From: Ypsolopha sequella
Lineage: Eukaryota; Arthropoda; Insecta; Lepidoptera; Ypsolophidae
Assembly (NCBI GenBank): GCA_934047225.1
Contig: OW203985.1
Coordinates: 10,371,501-10,435,500 of the forward strand
DNA length: 64,000 bases
Direction of reading: 5' to 3'
Below the pieces are notes generated by a model. It worked only from the letters and a program-made list of their open reading frames with translations, made no database searches and was not told the DNA's origin. Positions 22,241 through 32,959 of the stretch are shown here, one piece after another. The translations under genes were made by a program, and so were the position numbers. Numbering within the stretch: the stretch's first letter is position 1; each line of letters begins with the position of its first letter.

Positions 22241-22285
22241 TTAGGAAACATAATAACAATTTTATTGGAAGGTAAAATTTTTATA

Positions 22286-23453
22286 TTTTTCTTAGGACCT
22301 AGAGGAAACGCTAAAACAGTAGCGAATGACAAACAATTCAGCACCCTTTATGGTGAGACTCCGTTGTCCGCAGGGTCGGACTGGCCATAGAGTCAGGGTG
22401 GCGATTGCCACCCGAGCCCTAGCCTGCGCGGACCCCCCCTATTCTTACTTACCTACCTACACGCAAAATAGTTCACATATATACGAAGAGAATGTTTCAA
22501 AGTTTGTTCCCTTTGTATAAAGATTTTGCAAAACTACCTAAATCCACCCTAAATCATAACTTTTATCAATAAACAAAGCGTGTTTTTCGAGATATCAGAG
22601 TGATTTTTTTTTGTGATAAATATTAATTGCAGGGGATGAAAATGTAAAAAATTTAGAATCGTTATTTCTTCGGCCGATTGAAAGCTAGCTCAGGAATTTT
22701 GAAAAAAATCATAGTACGATGCTGGCTGTCACAGGTTCATAATTTTTTGGATGTGAATAATATATGAATATGCATATTAATAATATTAAGATTTTAGGTA
22801 CTTTCGGGGACCTTAACATACCTTTGGATTGTATACGGATAAAAAACGCAAATTGGTATTTAAGCAAGCCGTTTAGTACCTGAAGTCCTAACTAGTTCTT
22901 AGAAAAAAAAGTCCCTTACTGGGGGGGGGGATTGATATTTCATCCACTTGTTTTCTAAAAAACAACAAAAACATTTTCAAAATACCTATGTAGTTTGGGC
23001 TCCTTCAGCTAGGAAACGGTTGCAGGAATTTTCGTAAAACATACAAATTCCTTTGATGAACTTTTGTACGCGGAACTGTACTGGATTCTGTATGTTAAAG
23101 GTCATACCAGGAAATGATTTTGAAATATTAACGTAATACAATACGACAAGACCTATGTTGACCAAATTGGCGAGATATTAAAGAAGAGCAATCTCAAAAG
23201 TGGCGAAAGAAGTATGTCAGGATCTGTTGTCTCTGCCTACCCCTCTGAAAGACAGGCGTGTTTGTAACGTAATACATTTATTTTTCTTCAGGGACGTTGG
23301 ATATTAAGAGAAATTTCATGAAAGATTTACAAAAAAATATTTACCCGTTTCCTACCAGAGGTCCCCAAACTTGGTGTGTTTTGAAAATGTTTTTTTTAAC
23401 AAGTGGGTGAAACGTAATAATTATGTAGTAAGTATACCTATTTATGGCGAAAT
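22286..23453. other. Intergenic with repeat fragments
   Basis: At about 22373-22440 a piece beginning CAGGGTCGGACTGGCC resembles the end of an abundant hAT-like MITE. At about 23150-23275 a frame reads QIGEILK then VVSAYPSERQ. It resembles a tail fragment common in lepidopteran LINE-derived repeats, and a similar fragment lies on the minus strand inside the P-like element (59080-59200). No host gene is seen. Confidence 0.4.
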
Positions 23454-23632
23454 TTAATCATCCACCCGAATTCATACTGGAGACTCAGTTAGTGATCGGG
23501 AACAATAAATGAACTAGTCCAGTTCGTATGGGAACACATTTTTTTAATGATAAAAATGGTCATTTAGCATTGTTCCTGATCACTTACCGAGTCTCCAGTA
23601 TGAATTCGGGCGGTTGATTAAATTTCACCATG
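23454..23632. repeat. Palindromic MITE family I, copy 1
   Basis: Arms ATGGCGAAATTTAATCATCC / inverse, with inner arms CGAATTCATACTGGAGACTC. A diverged copy is at 50150-50266. Confidence 0.82.
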
Positions 23633-24699
23633 TATTTTTACAATCAGCTCATGAAGCCCTTTCATTTGATACCCATACGATAGGTTTCAGAAAAAGAAAA
23701 TGAAAAAAAACATACAAAAGGCCGAGCGAGGGGGGTCATACGTGTGTAGCTAGGGCTTGCAATATTTGAATAATCGAAAATTTTCTGGGTATTATTCGAA
23801 TACTATTAAGTAAAAGGTGATATAATAATCTATTAATCACTACTCATGTCTTGAAGTGCCAAAGTATCTAATCCATTAGATTTCCCCGTAGACTTAGGTC
23901 TATGACTATGAATTTCCCCGAATCAAAATTAAACTGACAGAAGATAGCATAAATTCAACGCGTGCAAAAGAGATGGCATTTTAGGCATGCGCGTGTCACC
24001 CAACGGTCAAACTGAACGAAGCCTAGGGCTGAGTTCTGTTTGATTATCGGGCGACACTCAACATTCGTTACATATTGAGCGACTGACTGGATATGCGATT
24101 TATTTATTACCAACCTAACAAATGCAAACACCGCTTGAAACTGTACGAACCGCTTCTGCCCATGAGTAAATGTGACTCCATGTGAAGCAATTAGCAAGTT
24201 TTAATCTAAGCAAGAACAATGTAGTTTAGGTGTAAAAATTGAGCCCGCTTTATAGGTCGTGATTGGCGAAGTTTTATTATATGCCGTATTCAAAACTAGG
24301 TAGGTACGTAGAAAAGGTAATTCCAAGTTACAGCCGAGTCAAAATTGTTTTGATTTATTTCTATACATGAAACACGTCGACACACTTTGACGAAACGGAA
24401 TGATTAAATCTCGTCAACAAACTGATGCACTATGTGCTCATTTCGGTAAGCCTAATGTAAACCCAAAATATAGCACAATACAAATTCAGCGCGTGTGAAA
24501 GAGATGGCATGTTGAGTGGGACTAGTCCGATGATCAAACTGAACGCACCGGTGCACGGTTTCTACCGATTTCTTTTTTACTATTGGCATCACTGATTTTT
24601 GACAATTTGTATTTTGTGTTTATTTCGGACGTAATGGTTAGATTTTGTTTATCGGTATAAATAAATAAACGTTATACATTAAAATTATCCTCTTTTAAC
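23633..24699. promoter_or_regulatory. Upstream region of mRpL27
   Basis: Contains two related segments, about 23945-24015 and 24475-24545, sharing AAATTCARCGCGTG then AAGAGATGGCAT and TCAAACTGAACG. These are repeat-derived rather than obvious promoter elements. The basal promoter should lie just before 24700. No TATA box is evident, which is usual for a housekeeping gene of this kind. Confidence 0.35.
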
Positions 24700-25703
24700 A
24701 TGGTGCTAAACTATCTTTTGAAGTGGGATAAGACGAAGCCAGTCGGAATTGGTAAGGTTCTGTAATATATTTTACGAATTGGAGGTTATGTTTTGGAATT
24801 TATTTAGAAATGCATAGAATACCTATCCTATTTCAGAAATAGTGCGTTATGCCAGTAAGAAGACCGGCGGCAGTACTCAGAATACAAACTGTAAGGTGAA
24901 GCCTAAACACCGTGGCTGGAAAGTTCAAGATGGACATTTTGTACAAGCTGGTCATATGCTGGCTACCCAGAGAACAACTAGGTTCCACCCAGGATTAAAT
25001 GTAAGCTACATATACCTATTTTTTCAATAATTATCTTTTGTATGTTTTGTGGGTTCTTTATTTCTTTATAATTCCCATTGTTTTGTTTTTGCAAAGACGG
25101 TCCGAAAACATGAAACATACAATTTTAGATTTATGTGGTAATTCTAAACTTGAGGCACACCATGTTTACATTTTACATTTAACATGGCAGATGGATCTCT
25201 TGCAAATATTTTTTTTTCTATGAAATTTAAAATCTAAAACTACATAGTAGTGTATCTAATTTAATTAATATTCAAAATCAAAATGGGGTGACTTAACCCA
25301 CAAAAGAACATTTGAAAGTAGCCACTGAGGTATTATTATTATATGGAGGGCATAAAGCCGAAAGGCCATATCTATAAAAGATTATCAAAGTAGATACAAC
25401 CATGCAGCTTGAAACCCTCAATATTTAGGTACATATAGACTTAGCGACACTATTGTCTTGACCGCCAGTGTGCTCAAAAATCATTTTATATAATTTCAGG
25501 TTGGCTTTGGCCGTAACGGCACACTCTTTGCAATGGAGCCTGGAAAAGTAGTAGTCACTTGTGAGAAGTTTGATCCCAAGTGGGACCATACTTGGGTCCA
25601 AAGGATGTATAGTGGCCGGGAGCATCAGTCAATCTTCAAGAAGTATTACAATGTGATACCAGCGCCTCAACACCAGAGGTTCAAGCTCATAGATGAAGTG
25701 TAA
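24700..25703 (+). CDS. mRpL27: Mitochondrial ribosomal protein L27
   Basis: Nuclear gene for a large-subunit protein of the mitochondrial ribosome (bL27m), which sits near the peptidyl-transferase centre. Three exons, 24700-24751, 24837-25000 and 25500-25703, join to a protein of 139 residues. All introns have GT/AG ends, and the junction codons preserve the frame (phase 1, then phase 0). The conserved L27 core starts at residue 20 with VRYASKKTGGS, followed by a GHFVQAGHMLATQR-type segment, FHPG, and VGFGRNGTLFAMEPG. A mitochondrial C-terminal extension follows, ending PQHQRFKLIDEV. The first 19 residues (MVLNYLLKW and on) would be the import sequence. The ATG is the first in frame upstream of the core. 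Length fits mitochondrial L27. AATAAA lies about 100 bp after the stop. Nothing looks broken, so this is a working host gene. Confidence 0.95.
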
Positions 25704-25882
25704 ATTAGATTTATTTGATAAGTAGGAGTTTATATTATAGTTTTGTTGATTTATATTTAGATTTATTTATTTGTTCCACCAACAGAATAACATACATAAT
25801 AACAATAAAACTAAATTATGTAACATTTGGACTCATATGCATTCTAATTACAGGCAGAAACATCAATCTCATTACATTTTAT
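25704..25882 (+). terminator. mRpL27 3' UTR with polyadenylation signal
   Basis: AT-rich sequence after the stop codon holds an AATAAA at about 25804, followed by further A/T-rich sequence. It is the likely 3' end of the mRNA. Confidence 0.55.
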
Positions 25883-26005
25883 TAAAAGTTAATAATAAAA
25901 AGGTAAAAATGAGAATTTTACTCAAGATATAGGTGGGCCCGAAATATATCTTGAGTAAAATTCTCATTTTTACCTTTTTATTATAAACTTTTAATAAACT
26001 AAAAC
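25883..26005. repeat. Long hairpin, about 50-bp arms
   Basis: Arms TTTATTAAAAGTTAATAATA then AAAAGGTAAAAATGAGAATT and the inverse, around a centre GGTGGGCCCGAAATATATC. The arms are nearly perfect. It may lie within or just beyond the mRpL27 3' end. Confidence 0.8.
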
Positions 26006-26422
26006 TTGATTAACAATCTCATTACACCAACATAAGTTTTCTTATATGCTCGAGGCTTACTAAGTTAGTAACTCAGCAATTTTAACAATATTGGCAACTT
26101 AATAATAAACTTTGATATGTGCAAAATGTACAAGTACCATTAAATATTTACAACAAAAAAATTACCAATAACATGCAATATTAAACCTTAAAATTTATGG
26201 ACAAAATTAAATAAATTGTTAAAAACCACTGACAAACAATAATTTCATTCATGGTGAAGAATTAGCATTCATTGATTAAAATATCATATTCATCAGATAT
26301 CAGCCATTAGTTTTTAAATTGATTCCATGCAAGCTTGCTACCTGCTATGTTTAGACTACTTAGAACTTCCTCTTGGTTTCTGTAAATAGCAGAATATCAA
26401 CAAGTTTTTAATTTTATACTCT
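26006..26422. other. Intergenic, no gene seen
   Basis: AT-rich sequence without supported features. Confidence 0.4.
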
Positions 26423-26810
26423 TAGGCCCGCTTGCAGCATGTTCTTAACTCAAGTTAAGTCAAAAAATAGAGGATTAAGAAAAAGGTCTCTTGCATCAAT
26501 CAAAATCTTAGGTTAAACTAAGAGAGTCATCAGAATTTAACCCGACTCTCTCCTTGAGCTAAACTCGGGTTAGCGAAGTAATGTTGCCAGGTTGTTTCCA
26601 ATGACATTATATAGATACTATACCTCATTAGTTGCAACTAATTACTTTATGGTAACATTCTAAATAAATGTCAAATGTCAAAAAATCGCTTAGCTGAAGA
26701 TTACTAACCCGCTTCGATATTATCATGGTGTAATAAGTCTAATAAAATGTTGGGTTAGTTAACTCTTCCCGAGGGTTAAGGATTTTTTCTCCATCATGCT
26801 GCAAGTGGCC
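26423..26810. repeat. Palindromic MITE family C, copy 3
   Basis: Begins AGGCCCGCTTGCAGCATG and ends in the inverse. About 388 bp, in the same orientation as 7401-7789 and with the same internal order of GTTAAACTAAGAG, AACCCGACTCTC and AAATGTCAAATGTCAAA blocks. Confidence 0.88.
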
Positions 26811-26909
26811 ATGATGGAATAATAATAGAAAGGGGTTGACTAAAGAAGAGTAATAAAAAACTAAGTAATAAAAAAAGAGTAAAACACAAATCAATTATTT
26901 TTAGAATTC

Positions 26910-27389
26910 TTTTCTGTCTGTCTGTTTATTCACGCACAACTCCGAAACCACAACGGATTTGGATGCGTTTTTTTATTATCATCGTAGTGATCCTGTTCAA
27001 CATATAGGCTATAAGAGGTGTTAATAAAATAACACCCAAGTCGAAAACGGGGCAAAGTGGAATAAACGCGGGTGGGATCGCGGGCAAGGCACATACCTAC
27101 TATAATACTTTACACACTAAATCTATTCGTTCAGTAACTGTGAGACTTTAGTTCATAAAGTTCTTCGCAGCGTCGCGGAATCCAGAAGTATCTAGCGAGG
27201 CCGAAAAACGAGAATGCGGGGGCGAAGAACGCGCCCAGCTCGGCTCGCTAGCTTTGTTTGGGATATTGTCAGTTTGTATATTCAATTGAGAGGGAGTCAG
27301 AGCGCTTATAATGTATATTTCTGAAAAAAATATATATATCTCATTTGTTTCCTGTAAGCCACGCGGGCGAAGCCGCGGGCAGAAGCTAG
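26910..27389 (+). mobile_element. Helitron-like non-autonomous element
   Basis: Ends in CGCGGGCGAAGCCGCGGGC, which forms a short GC hairpin, then AGAAG and CTAG followed by T. A hairpin a few bases before CTRR and a T host base are the mark of Helitron 3' ends. The start is placed near TTTTCTGTCTGTCTG by its resemblance to abundant lepidopteran repeats of this type, so that border is approximate. A fragment of the same family is at 63010-63120. Confidence 0.55.
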
Positions 27390-28089
27390 TAATACTATAT
27401 ATCAATGATTTTGTAAGAGATATTTATTGCAGAAGTTGACATGGCAATTAGTGTGATCTTCATAAAAATATCTGCTTTTATTAGAGACTTATTTATGCCT
27501 CACATGCATTTAAAATATTTTTTTATGAAAGGTCTCACCTCTGTACCCAAATGCTCACAAACAAAGTACCTACACAGGTGCAAAAAAAGGCATGAAAAAT
27601 GAAGAAAGGGGCGAGAATGGGAGGCTACGGGCTAAGGACAAATTTTATTGGTCTAATAAATATCTTCCGACGATAAATCACAAAAATATTGCCTCGTAGA
27701 ACACCGTACGAGTTTTTAAAAGAAATATTCCGTTACAATAATGTTTACATTACCTTAGTTTTTTCAACGGAAATGTACCGTATTTATATAAAACGAAAAT
27801 AAACAAGAGAATTTTAATTTAATTTTAGTATAGGTAGTAATTAAATCTCCGGAAAGTAAATGGAAAAATAAGCTTGCTTAAAAAATTATTAGGTATTGCT
27901 GCCATTTTAGCTATACTCCATTCCACGAGTCGAACTCCTAGGAAACAAAATACTCGCAGCTCATTGGTTATTGCGCGCGGCTAGAGATAAGCAACACAAT
28001 AAGCGGTCCGCTAACAAGGAAAGGTTTACATGCTGGCGGTCAACTAATATGCATTAATATTTTCTTAAATCATTATCCAATCCAATCCA
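27390..28089. other. Intergenic, no gene seen
   Basis: No supported gene or repeat. The stretch runs into the 3' end of an RTE LINE fragment that lies on the minus strand. Confidence 0.35.
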
Positions 28090-28560
28090 TCAGCCAATAT
28101 CATTCCACTGCTGGACATAGGCCTTTCCAAGGGCACGCCACATTTTTCTATCCTCGCCCATCCTCATTCAGCCACTACCGGCAATCTTTTTTAGATCGTC
28201 AGTCCAGCGAGCTGGCGGGCGTCCTACACTGCGTCTGCCGGTTCGTGGTCTCCACTCGAGAACCCTTCTCCCCCATCGGCTATCGGTTCTTCGGCTGATG
28301 TGGCCAGCCCACTGCCACTTCAGCTTGCTTATCTTAGAGGCTATGTCGATGACTTTGGTTCTTTGAGGAATCACCTCATTTCTGATATGATCCCTCAAAG
28401 AAACAACGAGCATAGCTCGCTCCATTGCTCGCTGAGCAACTTTGAATCGGTGAACAAGTCCAACCGTCAGTGTCCACGTTTCGGCACCGTAAGTCATGAC
28501 CGGCAGAACGCACAGGTTGAAGACTTTTGTCTTTAAACACTGAAATGAAATTTCTTTGGA
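28090..28560 (-). pseudogene. RTE-type LINE reverse transcriptase, C-terminal fragment
   Basis: Minus-strand reading gives the end of an RTE-clade endonuclease/reverse transcriptase: VFNLCVLPVMTYGAETWTLT, then LKWQWAGHISRRTDSRWGRR, VLEWRPRTGRRSVGRPPARW and TDDLKKIAGSG. A TGA where tryptophan is expected interrupts the frame near 28170. The frame then resumes as MRMGEDRKMWRALGKAYVQQ up to the natural stop at 28090. Homology stops abruptly near 28560, so the copy is 5'-truncated, as most LINE copies are. It has no RT catalytic core and cannot be active. Confidence 0.88.
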
Positions 28561-29554
28561 TGTCTTATTTGCGTTATTTGAAGAGTTAAAACAATTTGCC
28601 ACGCTGCAATAAGTACACCATTTTTACAATATGTTTGTTCTAACGCGTTCGGTTGAGAAATGAGAGGCCCGCGGGTTATGTCTTGACGTATTGATCAAAT
28701 CGGTGTCATCGCAGTCACGGCTTTCATGGCATTTCCTTATTAATAGTTCTGTGGACATAACCATTGCTTTTTGGCATGTCATGACGAAAAGTTCAACCGT
28801 TTATTCATTATTATTTCTCATGGGATGCGATTATCTTCGTCATCGCTTTTTTCATTCAACTTTTCAATCGACACACTTTTTGCATTCAGAAAAAAATGTC
28901 ACAAAGAACTTGATGAATGTAATGCATGTAAAATTGTAAGCGGCCGCGTCAGTTTCATGTCTTATATTTAACAGAACTTAATCTTGCATCAATAAAATCA
29001 ATTCAACTGTAGGTAACAGCCGTCCAAAACACTCGCTACAAATGCAAAAAATCCCCAGGTAGAAAGGAGATTGGCGATTTTCCGTCCCTGAAATGACGTC
29101 CGGTTTTCCCGGATGTTGACCGAAGCCGGACTCGTCGGACGCTACTGGATTTTTGCGAGGGTCGAGGCTTATCAATTTATGTGAAATTCTAATTTTATAT
29201 TTAGGTCAGTACGAATAAAGGCTGGGGTCGTCAACATGAAACGTCTTTATTCAAATCTCTGCCTTGCGTACCTTATAATATAATGTAAGTATCATTTTCA
29301 CTCCCACTATGAAATTACTTACTTAGAGCCTTAAAAATAATGCGTTTCGTTACGCCTCCCTAGTGCTTGGCGCAACACCGTCTAAACCAGAGGTTCCTTA
29401 AGGCGATTACCATCGCCAAATTAGCAGCTCGATGTTTGTCTATACGAATATCGACGGAAATGACATTGAAATAACGTTCATATCTGCGCACAATGCGTGG
29501 TGGCTGTTACGACACTCGCTGCGTCCTTGATAGGGTGAAATTGGAGAAAATAAT
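28561..29554. other. Intergenic, no gene seen
   Basis: Short frames on both strands lack recognisable motifs. A plus-strand stretch near 29432-29520 (SSMFVYTNIDGNDIEITFIS) reads like protein but I cannot assign it. The left border of the next LINE is at about 29555. Confidence 0.35.
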
Positions 29555-32434
29555 ACTTTACGCGACTTGCATATTTGTTCTGCTTATGCGCCACCCGACT
29601 GCAAAAATAGTATAAAAAACAAAAACCATGTCTCGTTATCGCAACATATATCTTGTCTAACTTCAATATTTGATCAAGTATTAAGTTTGAACAACGACAA
29701 CTTTTTTATTGCTGGTGATTTTAATTTGTCGAATATTCAATGGGACTCTTCTAATAACCCCATACATCTTCACAAAGGTTCTGTAGAATTGCAAGAGGCT
29801 GGCTTAGGTTTGACTCAATTACTAACAAAACACAATTTTGACCAATATAATCTGATCCCAAACTCGAAAAATAACATAATCGATCTTGTATTTAGTAATT
29901 TTTCTACTGAAGTTAACCATTCGAAGTTTCCGTTAGTAAAGGAAGATGTTTTCCACCCATCACTGGAAATGCTGGTAACAGATATCTTTTCTGTACCCCT
30001 CACGGAAAACAAGCTGCCAAAAAGGAGATTTCGGAAGGGAAATTATGACTTAATTAATGAAGCTTTCATGCAAATCGATTGGGCCTACCGTTTCGCTTTG
30101 TTATCCTTAGATGATTCTGTTTCCAGTTTGTATGAAATTATCGCAGCACTTATCGTTTTACATATACCACTGGACACACGTAATTGCCGGCAAAATTACC
30201 CCATTTGGTTCAATAGCTCACTACTGAAATTAATTAAAGAAAAAGAAAAAGCCCATTCTAAGTGGAAAAAGTACGGCAATCCACTTGACTATGATGAGTT
30301 TGCTTTATTGCGCAATCGCCAAAAAAAATTGCAGGATAGCTGTTTTAATAATTACGTAGTTTCTATGCAAGAAAATATAAAAACTAACCCTAAACAACTC
30401 TGGTCGTATGTTAAAGCAAGACGAGGTACTTCAGCTTATCCCAAATCTTTCGAGTATAAAGATCAAAAATATGTGCAGGGTCATTCAATTTGTCAGGGTT
30501 TCAGTGATTTCTTTGGTTCTGTTTTTAACAAACCCGCTGACTCTTACCCAGAAACCAAGCTTGAGCCGCCATATTGCGATGATGGCAGCTTGATTCAGAA
30601 TATTCAAACATCTGAAGAGGAGATCTATAAACTTTTGTCTACTCTTGACTTAAATGGTGGTGCTGGAAGTGACGGAGTACCTCCATATTTTATTGTAAAA
30701 TGTGCAAAGTCTCTATCTATTCCTCTGAAAATTATATTCAACCTTTCACTAAGGCAGGGCTACTTCCCTATAAAATGGAAAGAAGCACATATCTTACCGA
30801 TACACAAAAAAGGCTCAATAATTAAAATTCCAAATTATAGGGGTATATCCATTCTTAACACTTTTAGTAAGGTGTTTGAAAAAATCGTCTATAATAATAT
30901 ATATCCTGTTATAATTAAAGGAATACCTCCTCAACAACATGGATTCCTTAAGGGCAAATCTACCACTTCTAACCTGATCGAGTTTACAAATTATGTACTT
31001 TGTCGTATGCACAAACTTGAACAAGTTGATGTGGTCTATACCGACTTTGAAAAAGCTTTCGACCGTGTGGACCACATCATTCTTCTAAGGAAACTCCTTC
31101 ATTTGGGTATCAAGGGTGACGTTTACAGATGGATTTTATCATACGTAAGTAATAGAAGCCAGGCTGTTGTACTCGGTGGGTTTAGATCCAATTTTATTAG
31201 TATTCCATCAGGCGTGCCTCAAGGGTCTCATTTGGGCCCCTTGCTTTATAATGCGTATCTCTATGACATTTATTCAGTATTTCAATATTCAAAATTTCTA
31301 ATGTATGCTGATGATAAAAAAATATACCTTAATATCAAAGACCATAGTGACTGCCATAAATTACAAGACGATCTCAGTGTATTAACACAATACTATGCCA
31401 TAAACCGTATTAATGTTAATATATCCAAGTGTGTATTGATATCTTTTTCGCGTAGTTCAAATCCTTTAATGCATCAATACTTCATTGAAAACCAATCCAT
31501 TAAACGAGTTGACACTGTTCGTGATCTGGGTGTAGTACTCGACAAGAAATTGACCTTCGTGAATCATGTTGATGATATAATTAACCGGGCTCATAGAAAC
31601 CTTGGCTTTGTACTTCGTACGTGTCAAGTATTTAAAGACATTGATTGCATTAAATCTGTCTACTACGCATATGTCCGCAGTGTGCTCGAGTATGCTTCCA
31701 GCGTCTGGTCTCCTCAATATGTCACTCATAAAGAAAGGTTTGAGAAAATTCAGTGGACATTGCTACGACACCTTAACTGGAGATGCAAATTTACTGACCT
31801 CAACTATATGTCTTCTTGTAAAAAACACAATTTACTCTGCTTAGAAGATCGTCGCCTACTGTTAGACATGGGGGTTCTTCATGACATTTTGAGTGGACGT
31901 CTTGATTCCCCGGCTCTCGTCTCAGAATTGTTTCTTAATACACCTGGCTACCGCACCCGTCATACGTCACGATGTTTGTTTCATGTGCCTGCTGTTCGTA
32001 CAAACTATGCTCAGAACTCCCCACTTATACGTTTGGTAAAAGAGTACAATTCAAAATTTCACTCTATTGATCCATTTGATTGCAATAGATTCAGATTCAA
32101 AAAACGAGTTTTATATAAATTGAATTTTCCTGTTTCTTAGTAGCTCTAGTACACTTTACTCAATTACATTCATAAGTACTTTCACTTACATTCATTTCAT
32201 TACACACCTCTCACACACGCACACTTTTTAGTATTCATGTAAAAATAATAACAGTGCTAATTATTAGCTAATTTGTCTGTCTTTTTCAATTATATATTTA
32301 GTGTCTAGTTAAATAGTTCTATGTACTTTCGTTAATGTACTATTGTGGATATCTGTTATTGGCTTTATTTCTTGTATTTTTTGTTAATGTTGTATTAAGT
32401 TTTATGTATTGCTGTTGATGTCCCTAATAAAACT

Positions 32435-32461
<27 letters not shown>
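29555..32461 (+). mobile_element. Jockey/CR1-type LINE, 5'-truncated
   Basis: About 2.9 kb. Long open frame, 3' UTR of about 290 bp, then AATAAAACTAAATAAATAAA and about seven further TAAA units, a typical LINE tail. Both borders can be set by comparison with the related unoccupied segment at 59640-59700. There, AAATAATACTTT runs directly into TCACATGTACG; here the two halves flank the LINE. There is no evident long target duplication. Confidence 0.9.
29567..32140 (+). CDS. LINE endonuclease/reverse transcriptase, N-terminally truncated
   Basis: Open for 857 codons from a TTG (29567), with no stop. It is the C-terminal part of an apurinic-type endonuclease plus a full reverse transcriptase, the enzyme that copies LINE RNA at a nicked chromosomal target. 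The endonuclease remnant has SAYAPP (residues 5-10), GDFN (50-53) and a VFHPS block in place of the usual SDH motif. The RT has SDGVPPYFIVKCA, YRGISILNTFSKVFEKIV, QHGFLKGKSTTSNL, motif A YTDFEKAFDRVDH (D at 493), GVPQGSHLGPLLYN, and motif C YADD (580-583). The C-terminal thumb region follows and ends KLNFPVS. Roughly the first half of the endonuclease and any ORF1 are missing, so the copy cannot start its own cycle, but the intact frame suggests recent insertion. The closest family type is inferred to be jockey/CR1. Confidence 0.9.
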   Translation: MHICSAYAPPDCKNSIKNKNHVSLSQHISCLTSIFDQVLSLNNDNFFIAGDFNLSNIQWDSSNNPIHLHKGSVELQEAGLGLTQLLTKHNFDQYNLIPNSKNNIIDLVFSNFSTEVNHSKFPLVKEDVFHPSLEMLVTDIFSVPLTENKLPKRRFRKGNYDLINEAFMQIDWAYRFALLSLDDSVSSLYEIIAALIVLHIPLDTRNCRQNYPIWFNSSLLKLIKEKEKAHSKWKKYGNPLDYDEFALLRNRQKKLQDSCFNNYVVSMQENIKTNPKQLWSYVKARRGTSAYPKSFEYKDQKYVQGHSICQGFSDFFGSVFNKPADSYPETKLEPPYCDDGSLIQNIQTSEEEIYKLLSTLDLNGGAGSDGVPPYFIVKCAKSLSIPLKIIFNLSLRQGYFPIKWKEAHILPIHKKGSIIKIPNYRGISILNTFSKVFEKIVYNNIYPVIIKGIPPQQHGFLKGKSTTSNLIEFTNYVLCRMHKLEQVDVVYTDFEKAFDRVDHIILLRKLLHLGIKGDVYRWILSYVSNRSQAVVLGGFRSNFISIPSGVPQGSHLGPLLYNAYLYDIYSVFQYSKFLMYADDKKIYLNIKDHSDCHKLQDDLSVLTQYYAINRINVNISKCVLISFSRSSNPLMHQYFIENQSIKRVDTVRDLGVVLDKKLTFVNHVDDIINRAHRNLGFVLRTCQVFKDIDCIKSVYYAYVRSVLEYASSVWSPQYVTHKERFEKIQWTLLRHLNWRCKFTDLNYMSSCKKHNLLCLEDRRLLLDMGVLHDILSGRLDSPALVSELFLNTPGYRTRHTSRCLFHVPAVRTNYAQNSPLIRLVKEYNSKFHSIDPFDCNRFRFKKRVLYKLNFPVS

Positions 32462-32462
<1 letters not shown>

Positions 32463-32466
<4 letters not shown>

Positions 32467-32790
32467 TGGACGTGATTGTTCGATTGAATAATCCTTTGTT
32501 ATATTTATAGCTATCAAGTTTATCTATTTATCAAAGCATAAATGAATTAAATCAAAAAAGCCGCTTAGGAGCACTAAGGAATTCAAGCCAAACCATTACT
32601 TAAGTTAAAACAATTTTTCATATAGAAGTTTTGGTGGTACGAAAAATAAAAATGTTGCATATGTTGTCCTAGAGTTGATAATCCATTACACATTTTTTCA
32701 ATATTTTTGGTTTGGCCATAAAAGAGGAGTAGGCTTCAGAAAGTACCCATTTGGCGATATTAAGCGCCTTAACTTATTTATGACGGGCCC
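32463..32790. repeat. Ancestral segment, copy 1 (sister at 59640-60190)
   Basis: Shares with the second copy, in order, TGATTGTTCG, TCAAAGTATAAATGAATTAA-type sequence, GAATTCAAGCCA, GAGTAGGCT and GTACCCATTTG, then AAGCGCCTTAACT. It is interrupted on the left by the LINE. The sister copy is interrupted by a family A palindrome. Confidence 0.8.
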
Positions 32791-32959
32791 CTTGTAAAAG
32801 CGTGTTTTAAGTTTGTGTGCCCATACATTTACAACGTAATGCATAAAACAACAAAATTTTGCCGGATAAGCCCAACTGACACTAAACTATGTTCGCGAAA
32901 TGCCATAAATCACATTTCATTAATATCTAATATTTCAAAAATAAGAAGAACCATCTTAA

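Larger units (their letters stand above)
17396..22285 (+). mobile_element. DIRS1-type tyrosine-recombinase retrotransposon, degraded
   Basis: About 4.9 kb. Inverted terminal repeats of about 160 bp lie at 17413-17570 and 22072-22240, each followed by a short unique outer end. Just inside the right repeat is a segment complementary to both outer ends joined together. This internal complementary region is the hallmark of DIRS1-type elements and fixes the element's ends to within about 6 bp. Between the repeats are plus-strand remnants of an RT tail, RNase H and the conserved region after it. The reverse-transcriptase catalytic core and a recognisable tyrosine recombinase are missing. DIRS elements integrate without target duplications, and none is seen here. 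Confidence 0.85.

Noticed and set aside
29815..31075. Minus-strand frames of 60-90 codons across 29.8-31.7 kb
   Set aside because: Shadows of the LINE reverse transcriptase read on the plus strand.
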